A stretch of DNA of 39,450 bases from Catenulispora sp. EB89 (lineage in GTDB: Bacteria; Actinomycetota; Actinomycetes; Streptomycetales; Catenulisporaceae): contig NZ_JBGCCU010000048.1 in the NCBI RefSeq assembly GCF_041261445.1, forward strand, positions 1 to 39,450, in the 5' to 3' direction. This document shows, piece by piece, positions 1 through 14,607 of the stretch. Made by a program: the position numbers and the translations under genes. Each line of letters begins with the position of its first letter. Positions within the stretch are counted from its first letter, which is position 1. The notes under the pieces were generated by a model. It was given only the letters and a program-made list of their open reading frames with translations, did not search any database and was not told where the DNA came from.

Positions 1-36
1 GCGTTCGTCCTGAGCCAGGATCAAACTCTCCATTGA
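1..36 (-). rRNA. rrs: 16S rRNA, 5' end only
   Basis: The complement of bases 4-31 contains the universal 16S 5' signature GAGTTTGATCCTGGCTCAG followed by GACGAACGC. By alignment with the E. coli 5' end (eight bases before GAGTTTGATC), the mature end is near base 36. Only the first ~36 nucleotides are present; the rest of the rRNA operon runs off the left edge. The exact mature end is an estimate. Confidence 0.93.
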
Positions 37-226
37 TGATTATCACCAGCCGACCGGAATAAGGTCGGCATGAGGTGTCAGAAGAGTCACCTGGCGGACA
101 GTCGCATACACCCCGACGGGGGTCGGGATGGGCACTGTCAACCATGTGTTCAATGACGCTCGGACCATCGCTCACGAGGAGCGCAGGACCGAGGTCGCAT
201 GGCATCACAATTCGTCACACACTGTT

Positions 227-242
227 GAGTTCTCAAGAAACA
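227..242 (-). promoter_or_regulatory. boxA-like rRNA antitermination element
   Basis: The minus strand reads TGTTTCTTGAGAACTC, followed by AACAGTGTGTG. This closely resembles the boxA/leader element found upstream of 16S genes in actinobacteria, where NusB/S10 load for rRNA antitermination. It lies about 190 bases before the 16S 5' end, inside the transcribed leader of the promoters listed below. Confidence 0.65.
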
Positions 243-349
243 GACGCCCGAACCACTCGTCCCGGAACCTTCGTTCCGATCGGCTGCGACCCGGCGTTGT
301 CAGGTCTTGCTGTTTTTCTTTTGTTCTTTCTTGCCTTGCTTCGCTTTAG

Positions 350-379
350 ATCTTAGCAGATCCTCTGCGTTCTTCGCAA
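350..379 (-). promoter_or_regulatory. candidate rRNA promoter (proximal)
   Basis: Minus strand: -35 TTGCGA (379-374), 18-bp spacer, -10 TAAGAT (355-350). The predicted start is near base 343, giving a pre-rRNA leader of about 300 nt that includes boxA. The surrounding DNA (300-420) is much more AT-rich than the rest of the window, as expected for an rrn promoter region. Confidence 0.55.
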
Positions 380-448
380 TTTCAGCTTTCGCTTTATTGC
401 TATTTGCTTTGGGCGGGATTTAATGTCCCGTTCCTCGGCGGTTCCCAG

Positions 449-478
449 ACTGTATCGGACTCCGTGGCCGCCGACCAA
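449..478 (-). promoter_or_regulatory. candidate rRNA promoter (middle)
   Basis: Minus strand: -35 TTGGTC (478-473), 18-bp spacer, -10 TACAGT (454-449). It is weaker than the flanking candidates because the -35 is poor. Tandem promoters are common upstream of actinobacterial rRNA operons. Confidence 0.35.
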
Positions 479-659
479 ATCGGCGGGCTGTCAGAGCCCT
501 GACGACACCCGAAGACGCCGACACGGCACCTGCGTCGCTTCGCTGATCTTCTGACGAAGGTCAGAGCGCCGCACTTGCCGTGGAGGTATGTCGCTTCGAA
601 TGGCTACCCGGAGTGATCCCGCGATTGCGTTGATCCTGCCTGGTGGGCAACGTCTACAA

Positions 660-688
660 ACTATACGCTGGGCCGCCGTTCAGGTCAA
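660..688 (-). promoter_or_regulatory. candidate rRNA promoter (distal), just after tyrS
   Basis: Minus strand: -35 TTGACC (688-683), 17-bp spacer, -10 TATAGT (665-660). This is the best consensus match in the window. It sits 31 bases after the tyrS stop, with no clear terminator between, so transcripts from tyrS may read into the rRNA leader. The rest of 37-719 shows no gene; short ORFs there are not credible. Confidence 0.6.
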
Positions 689-719
689 CTCGGACCCGGA
701 CGACGGCCGGAACAGCAGG

Positions 720-2000
720 TCAGGCCCCGACCTCGACCGAGCCGAGGGTGCGCTTGCCGCGCCGCAGGACCAGCCAGCGGCCGTGCAGCAGGTCCGCCTC
801 GGCCGGCACTTCGTCCTCGGCCTCGACCTTGCGGTTGTTCACGTACGCGCCGCCCTCGTTGATCGTCCGGCGGCCGGCGCCGCGGCTGGCCACCAGGCCG
901 GTGTCGGCCAGCAGCTGCGCGACCGGGACCAGCTCGGTGACCTTCGTGCCCGGCAGCTCGGCCAGGGCCGCGCGCAAGGTCGGCTCGTCGAGCTCGGCCA
1001 GGTCGCCCTGGCCGAACAGCGCCTTGGAGGCCGCGATCACCTGGGCGGTGGCCTCGGCTCCGTGCACCAGCGTCGTGATCTCCTCGGCGAGCGCCTTCTG
1101 TGCGGCGCGCATCTGAGGCTTCTCCGTCGTCAGCCGTTCCAGTTCCTCGATCTCCTCGCGGGACCGGAAGCTGAACACCTTCAGGTAGCTGACCACCATT
1201 GCGTCTTCGGAGTTCAGGAAGAACTGGTAGAAGGCGTACGGCGTCATCAGCTCTGCAGAGAGCCACACCGTGCCGGACTCTGTCTTGCCGAACTTCGTGC
1301 CGTCCGCCTTAAGGAGCAGCGGGGTGGCCAGTGCGTGTACCGAGGCGCCTTCCGCCTTGTGGATCAGGTCGACACCCGCGGTGATGTTGCCCCACTGGTC
1401 GCTGCCGCCGGTCTGCAGAACGCAGCCGTACTGCCGGTACAGCTCCAGGTAGTCCATCCCCTGCAGGATCTGGTAGCTGAACTCCGTGTAGCTGATGCCG
1501 GCCTCGGAGTTCAGACGCGTACTCACGGCGTCCTTGGACAGCATCTTCCCGACCCGGAAGTGCTTGCCGATGTCCCGCAGGAAGTCGATCGCGGACATCG
1601 GCGCCGTCCAGTCGAGGTTGTTCACCACGCGCGCGGCGTTGGGGCCCTCGAAGGAGACGAAGCGGGAGACCTGCTCGCGGATCTTGCCGACCCACTCCGC
1701 GACCGTCTCCTTGCTGTTCAGCGTGCGCTCGGAGGTCGGCTTGGGGTCGCCGATCAGTCCGGTCGAGCCGCCGACCAGGATCAGCGGCTTGTGCCCGGCC
1801 TCCTGGATGCGCCGGGCGGCGATCATCTGGACCAGGTTGCCGAAGTGCAGGGAGGGCGCGGTGGGGTCGAAGCCCACATAGAAGGTGACCGGCCCGTCGG
1901 CGAACGCTTTGCGCAGCGCGTCCTCGTCCGTGGACAGGGCCAGCAGCCCGTGCCACTTCAGGTCATCGACGATGTCGGTCACGGTATCCCTCGCGGTCAT
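720..2000 (-). CDS. tyrS: tyrosyl-tRNA synthetase
   Basis: A 426-residue class Ic synthetase that charges tRNA(Tyr) with tyrosine in the cytosol. The class I HIGH motif appears as HFGN (52-55) after DPTAPSL, the tyrosine/tRNA pocket as GGSDQWGNI (198-206), and the KMSKS loop as KFGKT (236-240). The C-terminus (about 350-426) is an S4-type RNA-binding domain with [15 protein letters not shown]. Length and layout match bacterial TyrRS. The start is ATG at 2000; no clear Shine-Dalgarno is visible, so a leaderless or weakly initiated message is possible. I saw no T-box-like leader in the 70 bases upstream. The gene sits between a DNA glycosylase gene and the rRNA operon. Confidence 0.97.
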   Translation of the reverse strand: MTARDTVTDIVDDLKWHGLLALSTDEDALRKAFADGPVTFYVGFDPTAPSLHFGNLVQMIAARRIQEAGHKPLILVGGSTGLIGDPKPTSERTLNSKETVAEWVGKIREQVSRFVSFEGPNAARVVNNLDWTAPMSAIDFLRDIGKHFRVGKMLSKDAVSTRLNSEAGISYTEFSYQILQGMDYLELYRQYGCVLQTGGSDQWGNITAGVDLIHKAEGASVHALATPLLLKADGTKFGKTESGTVWLSAELMTPYAFYQFFLNSEDAMVVSYLKVFSFRSREEIEELERLTTEKPQMRAAQKALAEEITTLVHGAEATAQVIAASKALFGQGDLAELDEPTLRAALAELPGTKVTELVPVAQLLADTGLVASRGAGRRTINEGGAYVNNRKVEAEDEVPAEADLLHGRWLVLRRGKRTLGSVEVGA

Positions 2001-2071
2001 CGCTAGTAGGTGATCGGTGTCGTACTCCAGCCTGCCGTATAGGACACCGGTCGTGCGAACGGGTTCAGGAC

Positions 2072-2689
2072 TCAGGACGACGTGGCGGACCGCACTTTGG
2101 GCTTGTGCTCCTTATAGGGGCTGACCGTCTTGTCGCCTTCAATCCAGAATCGCCAGGGGATCTCCTTAGCGGACGACACCCCGACGCGGGGACCTGTCGC
2201 GACAGTGAAGTCGGCGGATTCCCGCGCGAGGACCGTCAACGGACCGCCGTCGCACAGGTCGCGGCCGTTGTCGTCCCGGCCCAGGTCCAACGCCTTGGTG
2301 AGCCGCGCCGGACCTCGCGCCAAGTCGCGGTCAGAGGATCCGACTCGCACAGTCCGCGCCAGATCGGCTCCCTCGACAATCTCCCCGGCACGGATGAGAA
2401 CCGCCGAGCACTCCCCATCGGGACTACAGACGAAGTTGATGCAGTAATGCATGCCGTAGGTGAAGTAGACGTACAGAAACCCCGGAGGCCCGAACATCAC
2501 TTCGGTCCGCGGAGTCTTCCCTCTATAGCCGTGCGAAGCAGGGTCCAACGGACCCGCGTACGCCTCCACCTCGGTAATGCGAAGGACACGACGGCCCTCC
2601 GCACTGTCCCGAACCAGCAGGCACCCCAGAAGGTCCGGTGCGACGTCCTCAGAAGGGCGCGAGAAGAAGGACCGCGGCACGACAGGCAT
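2072..2689 (-). CDS. DNA-3-methyladenine glycosylase (AAG/MPG family)
   Basis: This protein removes alkylated purines such as 3-methyladenine from DNA by cleaving the glycosidic bond, starting base-excision repair. It has the family hallmarks: an N-terminal FFSRP...VAPDLLG, the catalytic segment [20 protein letters not shown] (Glu42 the likely general base), [12 protein letters not shown], and [15 protein letters not shown], which matches the human AAG core. ATG at 2689 gives 205 residues. An in-frame GTG at 2716 would add nine residues (MGAAWLTRC) that do not resemble the family. Neither start has a strong ribosome-binding site. It lies 71 bases upstream of tyrS on the same strand. Confidence 0.9.
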   Translation of the reverse strand: MPVVPRSFFSRPSEDVAPDLLGCLLVRDSAEGRRVLRITEVEAYAGPLDPASHGYRGKTPRTEVMFGPPGFLYVYFTYGMHYCINFVCSPDGECSAVLIRAGEIVEGADLARTVRVGSSDRDLARGPARLTKALDLGRDDNGRDLCDGGPLTVLARESADFTVATGPRVGVSSAKEIPWRFWIEGDKTVSPYKEHKPKVRSATSS

Positions 2690-2740
2690 ACAGCGAGTCA
2701 ACCACGCCGCGCCCACAGCCCTTAGCGGAAACCGGACCCG

Positions 2741-3262
2741 TCAACCGCTCCACAGCCCCGACAGTTCGGCCGCGAGCCCGAGCCCGGTCTCCAGGTACGC
2801 CACAAAGGACTCGTTGCTCAGCGCGGCTGGCGAACGGTACTTCCGGATCATCGCTATAGCGTCCGCCGCCGTATAGCCGCTCTGTATGAGTACCTCTGCG
2901 ACCACCAACCCAGAGCGGTTCATCCCGGCCCAACACCGCACCAGCACATGCCGCCCCGCGATGTAGTCCGAGGCCGCCGACGCCGCGAACTCCTCGACGT
3001 CGCGGATCTGCTGAGCGGTCAGCACGTCGTCGGGTATGCGCAGCACATGGTGCTCCACCCCCGGGGCAGGTCCGTAGCCCTCCTTCTGCGTCAGGCTGTA
3101 GACCACATCGAACTGATCGGTGACGATGGCCCTCGTCGAGATCCCGTCGACGGCCGTGTAGACGTGGCCCCCCATCCACAGCCCCGGCGCCACCTCTGAC
3201 CATGGCTCACGCGGTGAGTCGTCCCCGTACTCGTCGTCGGGATCCCGCCTCTTGGTCCGCAA
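2741..3262 (-). CDS. dual-specificity/tyrosine phosphatase-like protein
   Basis: A 173-residue cytosolic protein with the cysteine phosphatase P-loop C-x5-R as HVLVRCWAGMNRSG (Cys110, Arg116 from the chosen start). The usual HC is RC. A plausible general acid, Asp78/Asp79, lies in RIPDD. The fold is that of small dual-specificity phosphatases that hydrolyse phosphotyrosine, phosphoserine or other phosphate esters; the substrate is unknown. I chose TTG at 3262 because GGAGGAG sits five bases upstream. TTG at 3280 is also in frame but would place that ribosome site inside the gene. It follows argH on the same strand, with about 90 bases between. Confidence 0.78.
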   Translation of the reverse strand: MRTKRRDPDDEYGDDSPREPWSEVAPGLWMGGHVYTAVDGISTRAIVTDQFDVVYSLTQKEGYGPAPGVEHHVLRIPDDVLTAQQIRDVEEFAASAASDYIAGRHVLVRCWAGMNRSGLVVAEVLIQSGYTAADAIAMIRKYRSPAALSNESFVAYLETGLGLAAELSGLWSG

Positions 3263-3354
3263 AGCATCTCCTCCCCTCAACGCAAAGATGCCTAACAGAA
3301 TGCCGAATGCGTCGCCAACTGGCTACGGTCAGCGACGCATTCGCTGTGAACCAA

Positions 3355-7549
<4,195 letters not shown>

Positions 7550-7553
<4 letters not shown>

Positions 7554-8461
7554 GCCGGCACCACCATCGTTCCGATCCCCTCGTCCGTGAAGACCTCCAG
7601 TAGCAGCGCGTGCGGCACCCGGCCGTCTAAAACGTGGGCCCGCGGCACTCCGCCGCGCACGGCCCGCAGGCAGGCCTCCATCTTCGGCACCATCCCGGAG
7701 GACAGCGTCGGCAGCAGTTCGGCCAGCTCGTCGGCGGACAGCAGGCTGATCACCTCGTCGGAGGCGGGCCAGTCCGCGAACAGGCCCTCGACGTCGGTGA
7801 GTACCACCAGCTTCTCCGCCCCCAGCCCGACGGCCAGCGCCGCGGCGGCGGTGTCGGCGTTGACGTTGTAGACCCCGTCGCCGTCGGCGGCGCGGGCGAT
7901 GGAGGACACGACCGGGATGCGGCCGTCGTCCAGCAGGGCGTTGATGGCGCCGGGGTTGACCGCCTCGACGTCGCCGACCCGGCCGATGTCCACACTCTCG
8001 CCGTCGACGACGGCGTGCCGCTTCACCGCCTTCAGCGTGTCGGCGTCCTCCCCGGACAGGCCGACGGCGAACGGGCCCAGGGTGTTGATCAGGCCGACGA
8101 TGTCGCGCTGCACCTGGCCGGTGAGCACCATGCGGACCACGTCCATGGTCTCGTCGGTGGTGACCCGCAGGCCGCCGGCGAAGCGGTGCTCGATGCCGAG
8201 CTTGTCCAGCTGGGCGTTGATCTGCGGGCCGCCGCCGTGCACGACGACCGGCCGCAGGCCGGCGTAGCGCAGGAAGACGATGTCCTTGGCGAAGGCGGCC
8301 TGCAGCTCCTCGTCGATCATGGCGTTGCCGCCGAACTTCACCACGACGGTCTTGCCGTGCAGGGCCGACAGCCACGGCAGGGCCTCGGTGAGGATGCCGG
8401 CCTTGGCCAGGGCCTCGTGCCGGCGCGCGCCGCCGGCCGCGATCGACTGGACGGTGCTCAC
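7550..8461 (-). CDS. argB: acetylglutamate kinase
   Basis: Phosphorylates N-acetylglutamate, the second step of the acetylated arginine pathway and commonly the arginine feedback point. The amino-acid-kinase fold shows [10 protein letters not shown] (about 35-44), [11 protein letters not shown] and [16 protein letters not shown] at 8461 gives 303 residues and overlaps the argJ stop as GTGA. The C-terminal [20 protein letters not shown] is the usual end of the family. The N-terminal helix before the kinase core fits the arginine-sensitive hexameric type, so feedback inhibition is likely (inference). Confidence 0.96.
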
Positions 8462-9609
8462 GAGGAGTACGCCGAGTTCTCGTGGACGTAGCCGGGGGTC
8501 AGGTCGTTGGTCCAGACGGTCGCGCCGGAGGTGCCGGCGGCCAGGTCGACGGTGACCTTGACCTCGCGGCCGGTGAGGTCGACCAGGTCGCGGTCCTCGC
8601 CGACACCGCCGTCGCGGCAGACCCAGACGCCGTTGATGGCCACGGACAGCTGGTCCGGCTCGAACGCCGCGTCGGTGGTACCGACGGCGGAGAGCACCCG
8701 GCCCCAGTTCGGGTCGTTGCCGTACATCGCGCACTTGAACAGGTTGCTGCGGGTGACGGCCTTGGCGACCTGGACCGCGTCGTCCTCGGTGGCGGCCCGC
8801 ACGACCTCGACGGCGATGTCCTTGGTGGCGCCCTCGGCGTCGCCGACGAGCTGGCGTGCCAGGTCCGCGCACACGGAGGTGACGGCGGCCTGGAACTCGG
8901 CGAGGTCCGGGACGGTCTCGGAGGCACCGGAGGCAAGCAGCAGGACCGTGTCGTTGGTGGACATGCAGCCGTCGGAGTCGACACGGTCGAAGGTGACCTT
9001 CGTGGCGGCGCGCAGGACCGTGTCGAGCACGGCGGCGTCGGCCACGGCGTCGGTGGTGACGACCACGAGCATGGTGGCCAGCCCCGGCGCGAGCATGCCG
9101 GCGCCCTTGGCCATCCCGCCGACGACGTAGCCGCTGCCATGCGCCTCGGCGGTCTTGGCGACGGTGTCGGTGGTCATGATGGCTGTCGCGGCGGCCGGCC
9201 CGCCGTCAGCGGCGAGCGCGTCGGTCGCGGTCTTGAGCCCGGGCAGCAGCGCGTCCATCGGGAGCCGGACGCCGATCAGGCCGGTGGAGCACACGGCGAT
9301 CTCGGCGGCCGAGGCGTCGAGCAGCGCGGCGGCCTCCTCGGCGGTCTTGTGCGTGTCCTGGAAGCCGGCCGGGCCGGTGCAGGCGTTCGCGCCGCCGGAG
9401 TTCAGGACGACGGCCTTGACCGCGCCGCCCTTGAGGACCTGCTCGGACCACACGACCGGGGCGGCCTTCACGCGGTTGGAGGTGAAGACGCCGGCGGCGG
9501 CGGTCGCCGGGCCGTCGTTGACGACCAGGGCCAGGTCCGGGTTTCCGGAGGCCTTGATCCCGGCGGCGATGCCCGCGGCTCGGAAGCCCTTCGCGGAGGT
9601 GACGCTCAC
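8458..9609 (-). CDS. argJ: bifunctional ornithine acetyltransferase / N-acetylglutamate synthase
   Basis: Transfers the acetyl group from N-acetylornithine to glutamate, so the pathway runs as a cycle; many homologues can also use acetyl-CoA. The 383-residue precursor contains the self-cleavage site [14 protein letters not shown]. Thr179 is the new N-terminal nucleophile of the beta chain after autoproteolysis between Ala178 and Thr179. GTG at 9609 has AGGGGAG upstream. It lies 41 bases after argC and overlaps argB by four bases. Presence of argJ explains the absence of a separate argE-type deacetylase here. Confidence 0.96.
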   Translation of the reverse strand: MSVTSAKGFRAAGIAAGIKASGNPDLALVVNDGPATAAAGVFTSNRVKAAPVVWSEQVLKGGAVKAVVLNSGGANACTGPAGFQDTHKTAEEAAALLDASAAEIAVCSTGLIGVRLPMDALLPGLKTATDALAADGGPAAATAIMTTDTVAKTAEAHGSGYVVGGMAKGAGMLAPGLATMLVVVTTDAVADAAVLDTVLRAATKVTFDRVDSDGCMSTNDTVLLLASGASETVPDLAEFQAAVTSVCADLARQLVGDAEGATKDIAVEVVRAATEDDAVQVAKAVTRSNLFKCAMYGNDPNWGRVLSAVGTTDAAFEPDQLSVAINGVWVCRDGGVGEDRDLVDLTGREVKVTVDLAAGTSGATVWTNDLTPGYVHENSAYSS

Positions 9610-9650
9610 TGTTCAGCTCCCCTGTATCTCTGTAGTTGTGGTGGTCGGGT

Positions 9651-10826
<1,176 letters not shown>

Positions 10827-10871
10827 CTACGCCGATCGGGGGACACAGCCGCCTTCCCGGGTTCTAGTATC

Positions 10872-10917
10872 GAGAATTTCCTGAGAATTGCCCGCACGAT
10901 ACCGCGTCCAATACTGT
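10872..10917 (+). promoter_or_regulatory. promoter of the SARP-type regulator with 11-bp-spaced direct repeats
   Basis: GAGAATT occurs at 10872-10878 and again at 10883-10889, exactly 11 bp apart, ending at a -35 TTGCCC (10888-10893). An 18-bp spacer and -10 TACTGT (10912-10917) follow, and the ATG of the regulator is at 10926. SARP regulators are known to bind heptamer direct repeats on one face of the helix next to the -35. The repeat is therefore a candidate autoregulatory site. The predicted start of transcription is within one or two bases of the ATG, suggesting a leaderless message. Confidence 0.4.
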
Positions 10918-10925
10918 CCGGTTCC

Positions 10926-13904
10926 ATGTCAGGCACACGGTTCGGCGTCCTCGGTCCCCTGCTGGTCGAAGATCCTTCCGGACCGCGTCCCGTCGCGGCG
11001 CCCCGGCAGCGTGCCATCTTGGCCGCACTGCTGCTCACCGCGCCGCGCGCCGTCGCCGCCGCCGACCTGGCCGACCAGGTCTGGAACCTGGAGCCGCCCG
11101 CCGGCGCAGCCGGCACGCTGCACAGCTACCTCAGCCGGCTGCGGGGCGCACTGGGTCCGCTCGGGGACCGGGTACGGACGCACAGCTCCGGGTACACCGT
11201 CGAGCTGCACGCCGGGGAGCTGGACATCGACGTGTTCCGCGACCTTCGGGACCGTGCTCGGACGGCGACGGCGCACGGCGACCTGGAGACCGCGAGCGCC
11301 ACATATACCTCGGCGCTCGCACTGTGGCGGGGCGCGCCGCTGGCAGACGTGCCGGGCGGGCCGTGGCGCGACGACGCCGTACGGTACTGGGACGAGCAGG
11401 AGCTGCTGACCCGCGAGGAGCTGTTCGAGGTCGAGCTCCGACTCGGACGCACGACGGCGGTCATCCCCCAACTACGGGTCCTGGTGGGCGAGAACCCGTT
11501 CCGGGAGCGTCCGGCCGCGCTGCTGCTCGGCGCACTGGCCGCGGACGGCAGGCGGGCCGAGGCCCTGGCCGAGTACCAGCGGGTACGACGGGTGCTGGTC
11601 GAGGAGGCCGGGATCGAGCCCGGCGAGCAGCTGAAGGCCGCCTTCCTGGAGATCCTGCGCGAGGACGACGACCGTCCGGCCGCCCCGCGGCTGCTACCCG
11701 CCGACCTCCCCGACTTCACCGGCCGTACCGACCAGCTGGCCGCCGTCGCCGAGGTGCTGACCGGGGCCGAGCCCGGCGATCCGGCGCCGGTCGTGGTGGT
11801 GACGGGACCCGGCGGCATCGGCAAGACGTCATTCGCAGTACGGCTCGGACAACGGCTGCGTGCGGAGTTCCCGGACGGGCAGGTGTTCGTCCGCCTCGGC
11901 GGCCTGCGCGCGCCACGGCGACCGGCCGAGCTCGTGTCGGAGGTACTACGAGCGCTGGGAGTGACGGAGTTCCCCGGTGACGCGGACAAGCGCACGGCGC
12001 TGCTGCGCAACACGCTGGCCGACCGCAGGGTCCTCCTGGTCCTGGACGACGCGACCGACTCGGCGCAGATCCGCCGGCTACTGCCGGCCAGCGCACCGGC
12101 CGCGGTGATCGTCACGAGCCGCCGACGACTGCCGGGACTGGCCGGACAGCTGCCGGTGGAGTTAGGACGGCTGCCGACCGACCAGGCGGTGGCGATGCTG
12201 GGACGGATCATCGGCGACGACCGCGCCGAGGCCGAACCGGCGGCACTTCGGCGGCTGGCCGAGGCATGCGGCGGGCTGCCGATCGCGCTGCGCATCTGCG
12301 GGGCACGCCTGGCGCAGCGGCGGGGGCGGAGTGTCGCGTCGCTGGTGGCTCGGTTGGAGGCTGTGGGGCAGCGGTTGGCGGGGATCGATGCGCTGGGTGA
12401 TGGGGCTCAGCCTGCCCGTTCCGGTCCTAGCTCTAGCACTAGCTCCGACAGTGGCACGGGCACTAGCTCCGGCTCTGGCGCGGAAGCGGGCTCGGGCTCC
12501 GGCCCTAGCGCTAGCACTAGCTCCGGCAGTGGCACTGGCACTGGCACTGAGCAGCCTGTGGCGGAAGCGAAGCGCGCCACAGCCGTCGCCGCAGCCGAGC
12601 GCACCGCTCTTCGCGGGCCCTTGGAAGAGAGCTACCTCGCCCTGAACTACGGCGCCGCCGGCCGCGACGTCGACCTGGCCCGCGCCTTCCGCCTGCTGAG
12701 CCTGATCGGCGGCGAGCGCTTCAGCCTGCCGGCGGCTGCGGCGGTGCTCGGTGTCGACGAGTTCGATGCCGACTCGGCGGTGGAGCACCTGGTGCAGGTC
12801 TCGCTGCTGGAGCCGGCCGCGCCGGAGCGGTTCGCGTTCCATCCGCTGATCCAGGAGCTGGCGCGCGGGCACGCGGTGGCGTCCGACAGTGGTGCGGCGC
12901 GCGACGAGGCTGTGGGCCGCTGGACGTCGTGGTGCCTGGCCGGTGCGGCGGCCGCGGACCGGTTGTTCGACCCGAACCGGCCGCGGTTGGCGTGGGAGGC
13001 GTGGATTCCGGACGCCGATCCGGCGCCGTTCGCGGGGCTGCCGGAGGCCGGTGACTGGTTCGACCGCGAGTCGGCCGGGCTGCTCGAGGCCGCCGCCGCT
13101 GCCGCCGCGCAGGGCGACCATGCCACGGCCGCCGCGTTGCCGCTGGTGCTGCTGCACGGCTTCCGGATCCGGGGCCGTGTGGAAGAACTCGAAGAACCGC
13201 TGCGGGCCGGCGTCGAGGCGGCGATCAAGCTCGGCGAGCCGGAGGTGGCCGGCGTGCAGTTGAACAGCCTGGCCATCGTCTACGGCGCGCTCGGGCGGTT
13301 CGACGAGGCGATCGCGACGTTCGGCGAGGCGGTTCCGCACTACGAGTCGGCGGGGCTCGTCGAGCGCGTGGCGCAGGCGCGGATCAACGCGGCCATCACG
13401 GTCGCGCAGAGCGGTCGGCCCGGGGAGGCCGCCGAACGGCTGCGGGACTCGCTGGCCGAGCTGGACGCGCTGCCGGCGACGCCGCTGCTGTCCAGTCTTC
13501 AGGTGTCGGTAATGCTCGCGCTGACCGAGGCGCTGCGGGACTCCGGCCATCCCGAGGAGGCGCTGGAGCTGTACCCGCGGCTGCTCGCGGCGGCCGAGAC
13601 GGTCGGGGACACGCCGCGGCTGGCCATCGCGTGGGGGAACCTGGGGAAGCTGCACGCGAAGAACGGCCGGGGTGAGGAAGCCATCCCCTGCATCGACAAG
13701 GCGCTGGAGCTCCATCGTTCGATCGGCAACCGTGACGGCGAGGGGTACGCGTTGTGGGCGCTTGGCGAGGCGTGCGCTTCGCTGGGGCAGGGCGATCGTG
13801 CTCGGGGTGCGTGGTCCGAGGCTCGCGAGATCTTTTTGGCGTTGGGACGTCAGGGTTATGCGGCCGACCTCGCAGAGTTGATCGCCGGAGCGGACGCGGT
13901 CTGA
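10926..13904 (+). CDS. AfsR/SARP-family regulator: OmpR-type DNA-binding, BTAD, NB-ARC, TPR
   Basis: A 992-residue transcriptional activator of the large SARP class. Order: winged-helix DNA-binding domain (about 5-95, FGVLGPLLV...LHSYLSRLRGAL), bacterial transcriptional activation domain (about 100-250, ending RRVLVEEAGIEPGEQLKAAF), NB-ARC ATPase with P-loop TGPGGIGKTS (about residue 294) and LLVLDDATD, then TPR helices (about 750-980). A Ser/Gly/Thr-rich tract of about 45 residues near 500-545 interrupts the ATPase lid region. ATG at 10926 is used; upstream in-frame sequence runs antisense to argC and is not credible. It is divergent from argC. Such proteins often control secondary metabolism; its target is unknown and no biosynthetic cluster is visible. 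Confidence 0.9.
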   Translation: MSGTRFGVLGPLLVEDPSGPRPVAAPRQRAILAALLLTAPRAVAAADLADQVWNLEPPAGAAGTLHSYLSRLRGALGPLGDRVRTHSSGYTVELHAGELDIDVFRDLRDRARTATAHGDLETASATYTSALALWRGAPLADVPGGPWRDDAVRYWDEQELLTREELFEVELRLGRTTAVIPQLRVLVGENPFRERPAALLLGALAADGRRAEALAEYQRVRRVLVEEAGIEPGEQLKAAFLEILREDDDRPAAPRLLPADLPDFTGRTDQLAAVAEVLTGAEPGDPAPVVVVTGPGGIGKTSFAVRLGQRLRAEFPDGQVFVRLGGLRAPRRPAELVSEVLRALGVTEFPGDADKRTALLRNTLADRRVLLVLDDATDSAQIRRLLPASAPAAVIVTSRRRLPGLAGQLPVELGRLPTDQAVAMLGRIIGDDRAEAEPAALRRLAEACGGLPIALRICGARLAQRRGRSVASLVARLEAVGQRLAGIDALGDGAQPARSGPSSSTSSDSGTGTSSGSGAEAGSGSGPSASTSSGSGTGTGTEQPVAEAKRATAVAAAERTALRGPLEESYLALNYGAAGRDVDLARAFRLLSLIGGERFSLPAAAAVLGVDEFDADSAVEHLVQVSLLEPAAPERFAFHPLIQELARGHAVASDSGAARDEAVGRWTSWCLAGAAAADRLFDPNRPRLAWEAWIPDADPAPFAGLPEAGDWFDRESAGLLEAAAAAAAQGDHATAAALPLVLLHGFRIRGRVEELEEPLRAGVEAAIKLGEPEVAGVQLNSLAIVYGALGRFDEAIATFGEAVPHYESAGLVERVAQARINAAITVAQSGRPGEAAERLRDSLAELDALPATPLLSSLQVSVMLALTEALRDSGHPEEALELYPRLLAAAETVGDTPRLAIAWGNLGKLHAKNGRGEEAIPCIDKALELHRSIGNRDGEGYALWALGEACASLGQGDRARGAWSEAREIFLALGRQGYAADLAELIAGADAV
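12415..12560 (+). repeat. in-frame Ser/Gly/Thr-rich repeat tract in the SARP-type regulator
   Basis: Degenerate copies of CTAGCACTAGCTCCG and GGCACTGGCACT encode runs such as SSSTSS and GTGTGTEQP inside the NB-ARC to TPR junction. Codon use here (many TCC/AGT/AGC/ACT) differs from the strongly GC-biased flanks. The tract is a multiple of three and keeps the frame open. It looks like a tandem-duplication-derived flexible linker. Confidence 0.75.
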
Positions 13905-13992
13905 GCCTCCACCGGGGCCTGAGCTCGCCGCCGGCACTCCAGTTCGGCCGGCCCCCTCCGACCGGCCGACCAGGTGTGTACGACGCACGAGC

Positions 13993-14027
13993 GCGGTCTG
14001 CCCACCGCCCCACGACGGGCAGACCGC
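13993..14027 (+). terminator. hairpin terminator after the SARP-type regulator
   Basis: GCGGTCTGCCC (13993-14003) pairs perfectly with GGGCAGACCGC (14017-14027) across a 13-base loop. There is no U tract, as is usual in actinobacteria. The rest of 13905-14200 is GC-rich with no credible gene. Further dyads such as CCGGCCGG-type runs occur near 13942-13968. Confidence 0.6.
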
Positions 14028-14200
14028 GTGCTCGGGCCCCCCGGGTCCGTCCGGCCCCCGATGCGGATCCGACGGAACCCCTCCCCTGCCAGGTCCCTTG
14101 CGGTGTTCCCTGGTTGACACCAATTCTGGGCGGGCGTGCTTGCGTTTGGCTTGCGCGGCGAGTGCGCGGCGCAAGACCATGGAGGAGAGGGGATGCCATC

Positions 14201-14584
14201 ATGATCATCAGAGTGTGGCGCGGGTGGACCACGCCGGAGAACGCCGACGCGTACGAGGCGCTGCTGCGCGAGGAGATCACCGGCGAGTCGGTGAACGGGG
14301 AGCAGACGCCGGGGATGCTCGGGATCGACGTGCTGCGGCACGATCCCGATGCGACCGATGCCACCGATGACGGCGGTGCCGACTCCGGTTCCCCCGAGGT
14401 CGAGTTCAGCACGATCATGTACTTCTTCGACTGGGACGCGGTCCGCGCCTTCGCCGGCGACGACGCCTTCGCCGCGGTCGTCCCGGACGCCGACCGTGCC
14501 CTGCTGACCCGTTGGGACGAACGGTCGCGGCATTATGACCTGCTGTCACGAAACGGACAGTGGAAAACACTTGCGGACGGGTGA
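14201..14584 (+). CDS. small ABM/dimeric alpha-beta-barrel-like protein
   Basis: A 127-residue cytosolic protein beginning MIIRVWRGWTTPENADAYEALL. That pattern fits the antibiotic-biosynthesis-monooxygenase-like dimeric ferredoxin-fold family: first strand with an aromatic/Trp turn, then a helix around a conserved EALL. The second strand pair is EFSTIMYFFDWDAVRAFAGDD. A DATDATDDGG loop (about 51-60) comes from a 9-bp in-frame duplication. ATG at 14201 has a strong GGAGGAGAGG upstream. Catalytic function cannot be assigned; many relatives are stress or heme-related, and some have no known activity. Confidence 0.7.
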   Translation: MIIRVWRGWTTPENADAYEALLREEITGESVNGEQTPGMLGIDVLRHDPDATDATDDGGADSGSPEVEFSTIMYFFDWDAVRAFAGDDAFAAVVPDADRALLTRWDERSRHYDLLSRNGQWKTLADG

Positions 14585-14607
14585 ACGCGCCGCAAAGATC
14601 ACGACGT

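Noticed and set aside
75-356. Short open frames in the rRNA leader
   Set aside because: They lie inside the leader between rRNA promoters and 16S, on the opposite strand, with no family resemblance.
588-2006. Long open frames antisense to tyrS and to most other genes
   Set aside because: High third-position GC opens the complementary frames; their translations are Arg/Ala/Gly/His-rich and match nothing.
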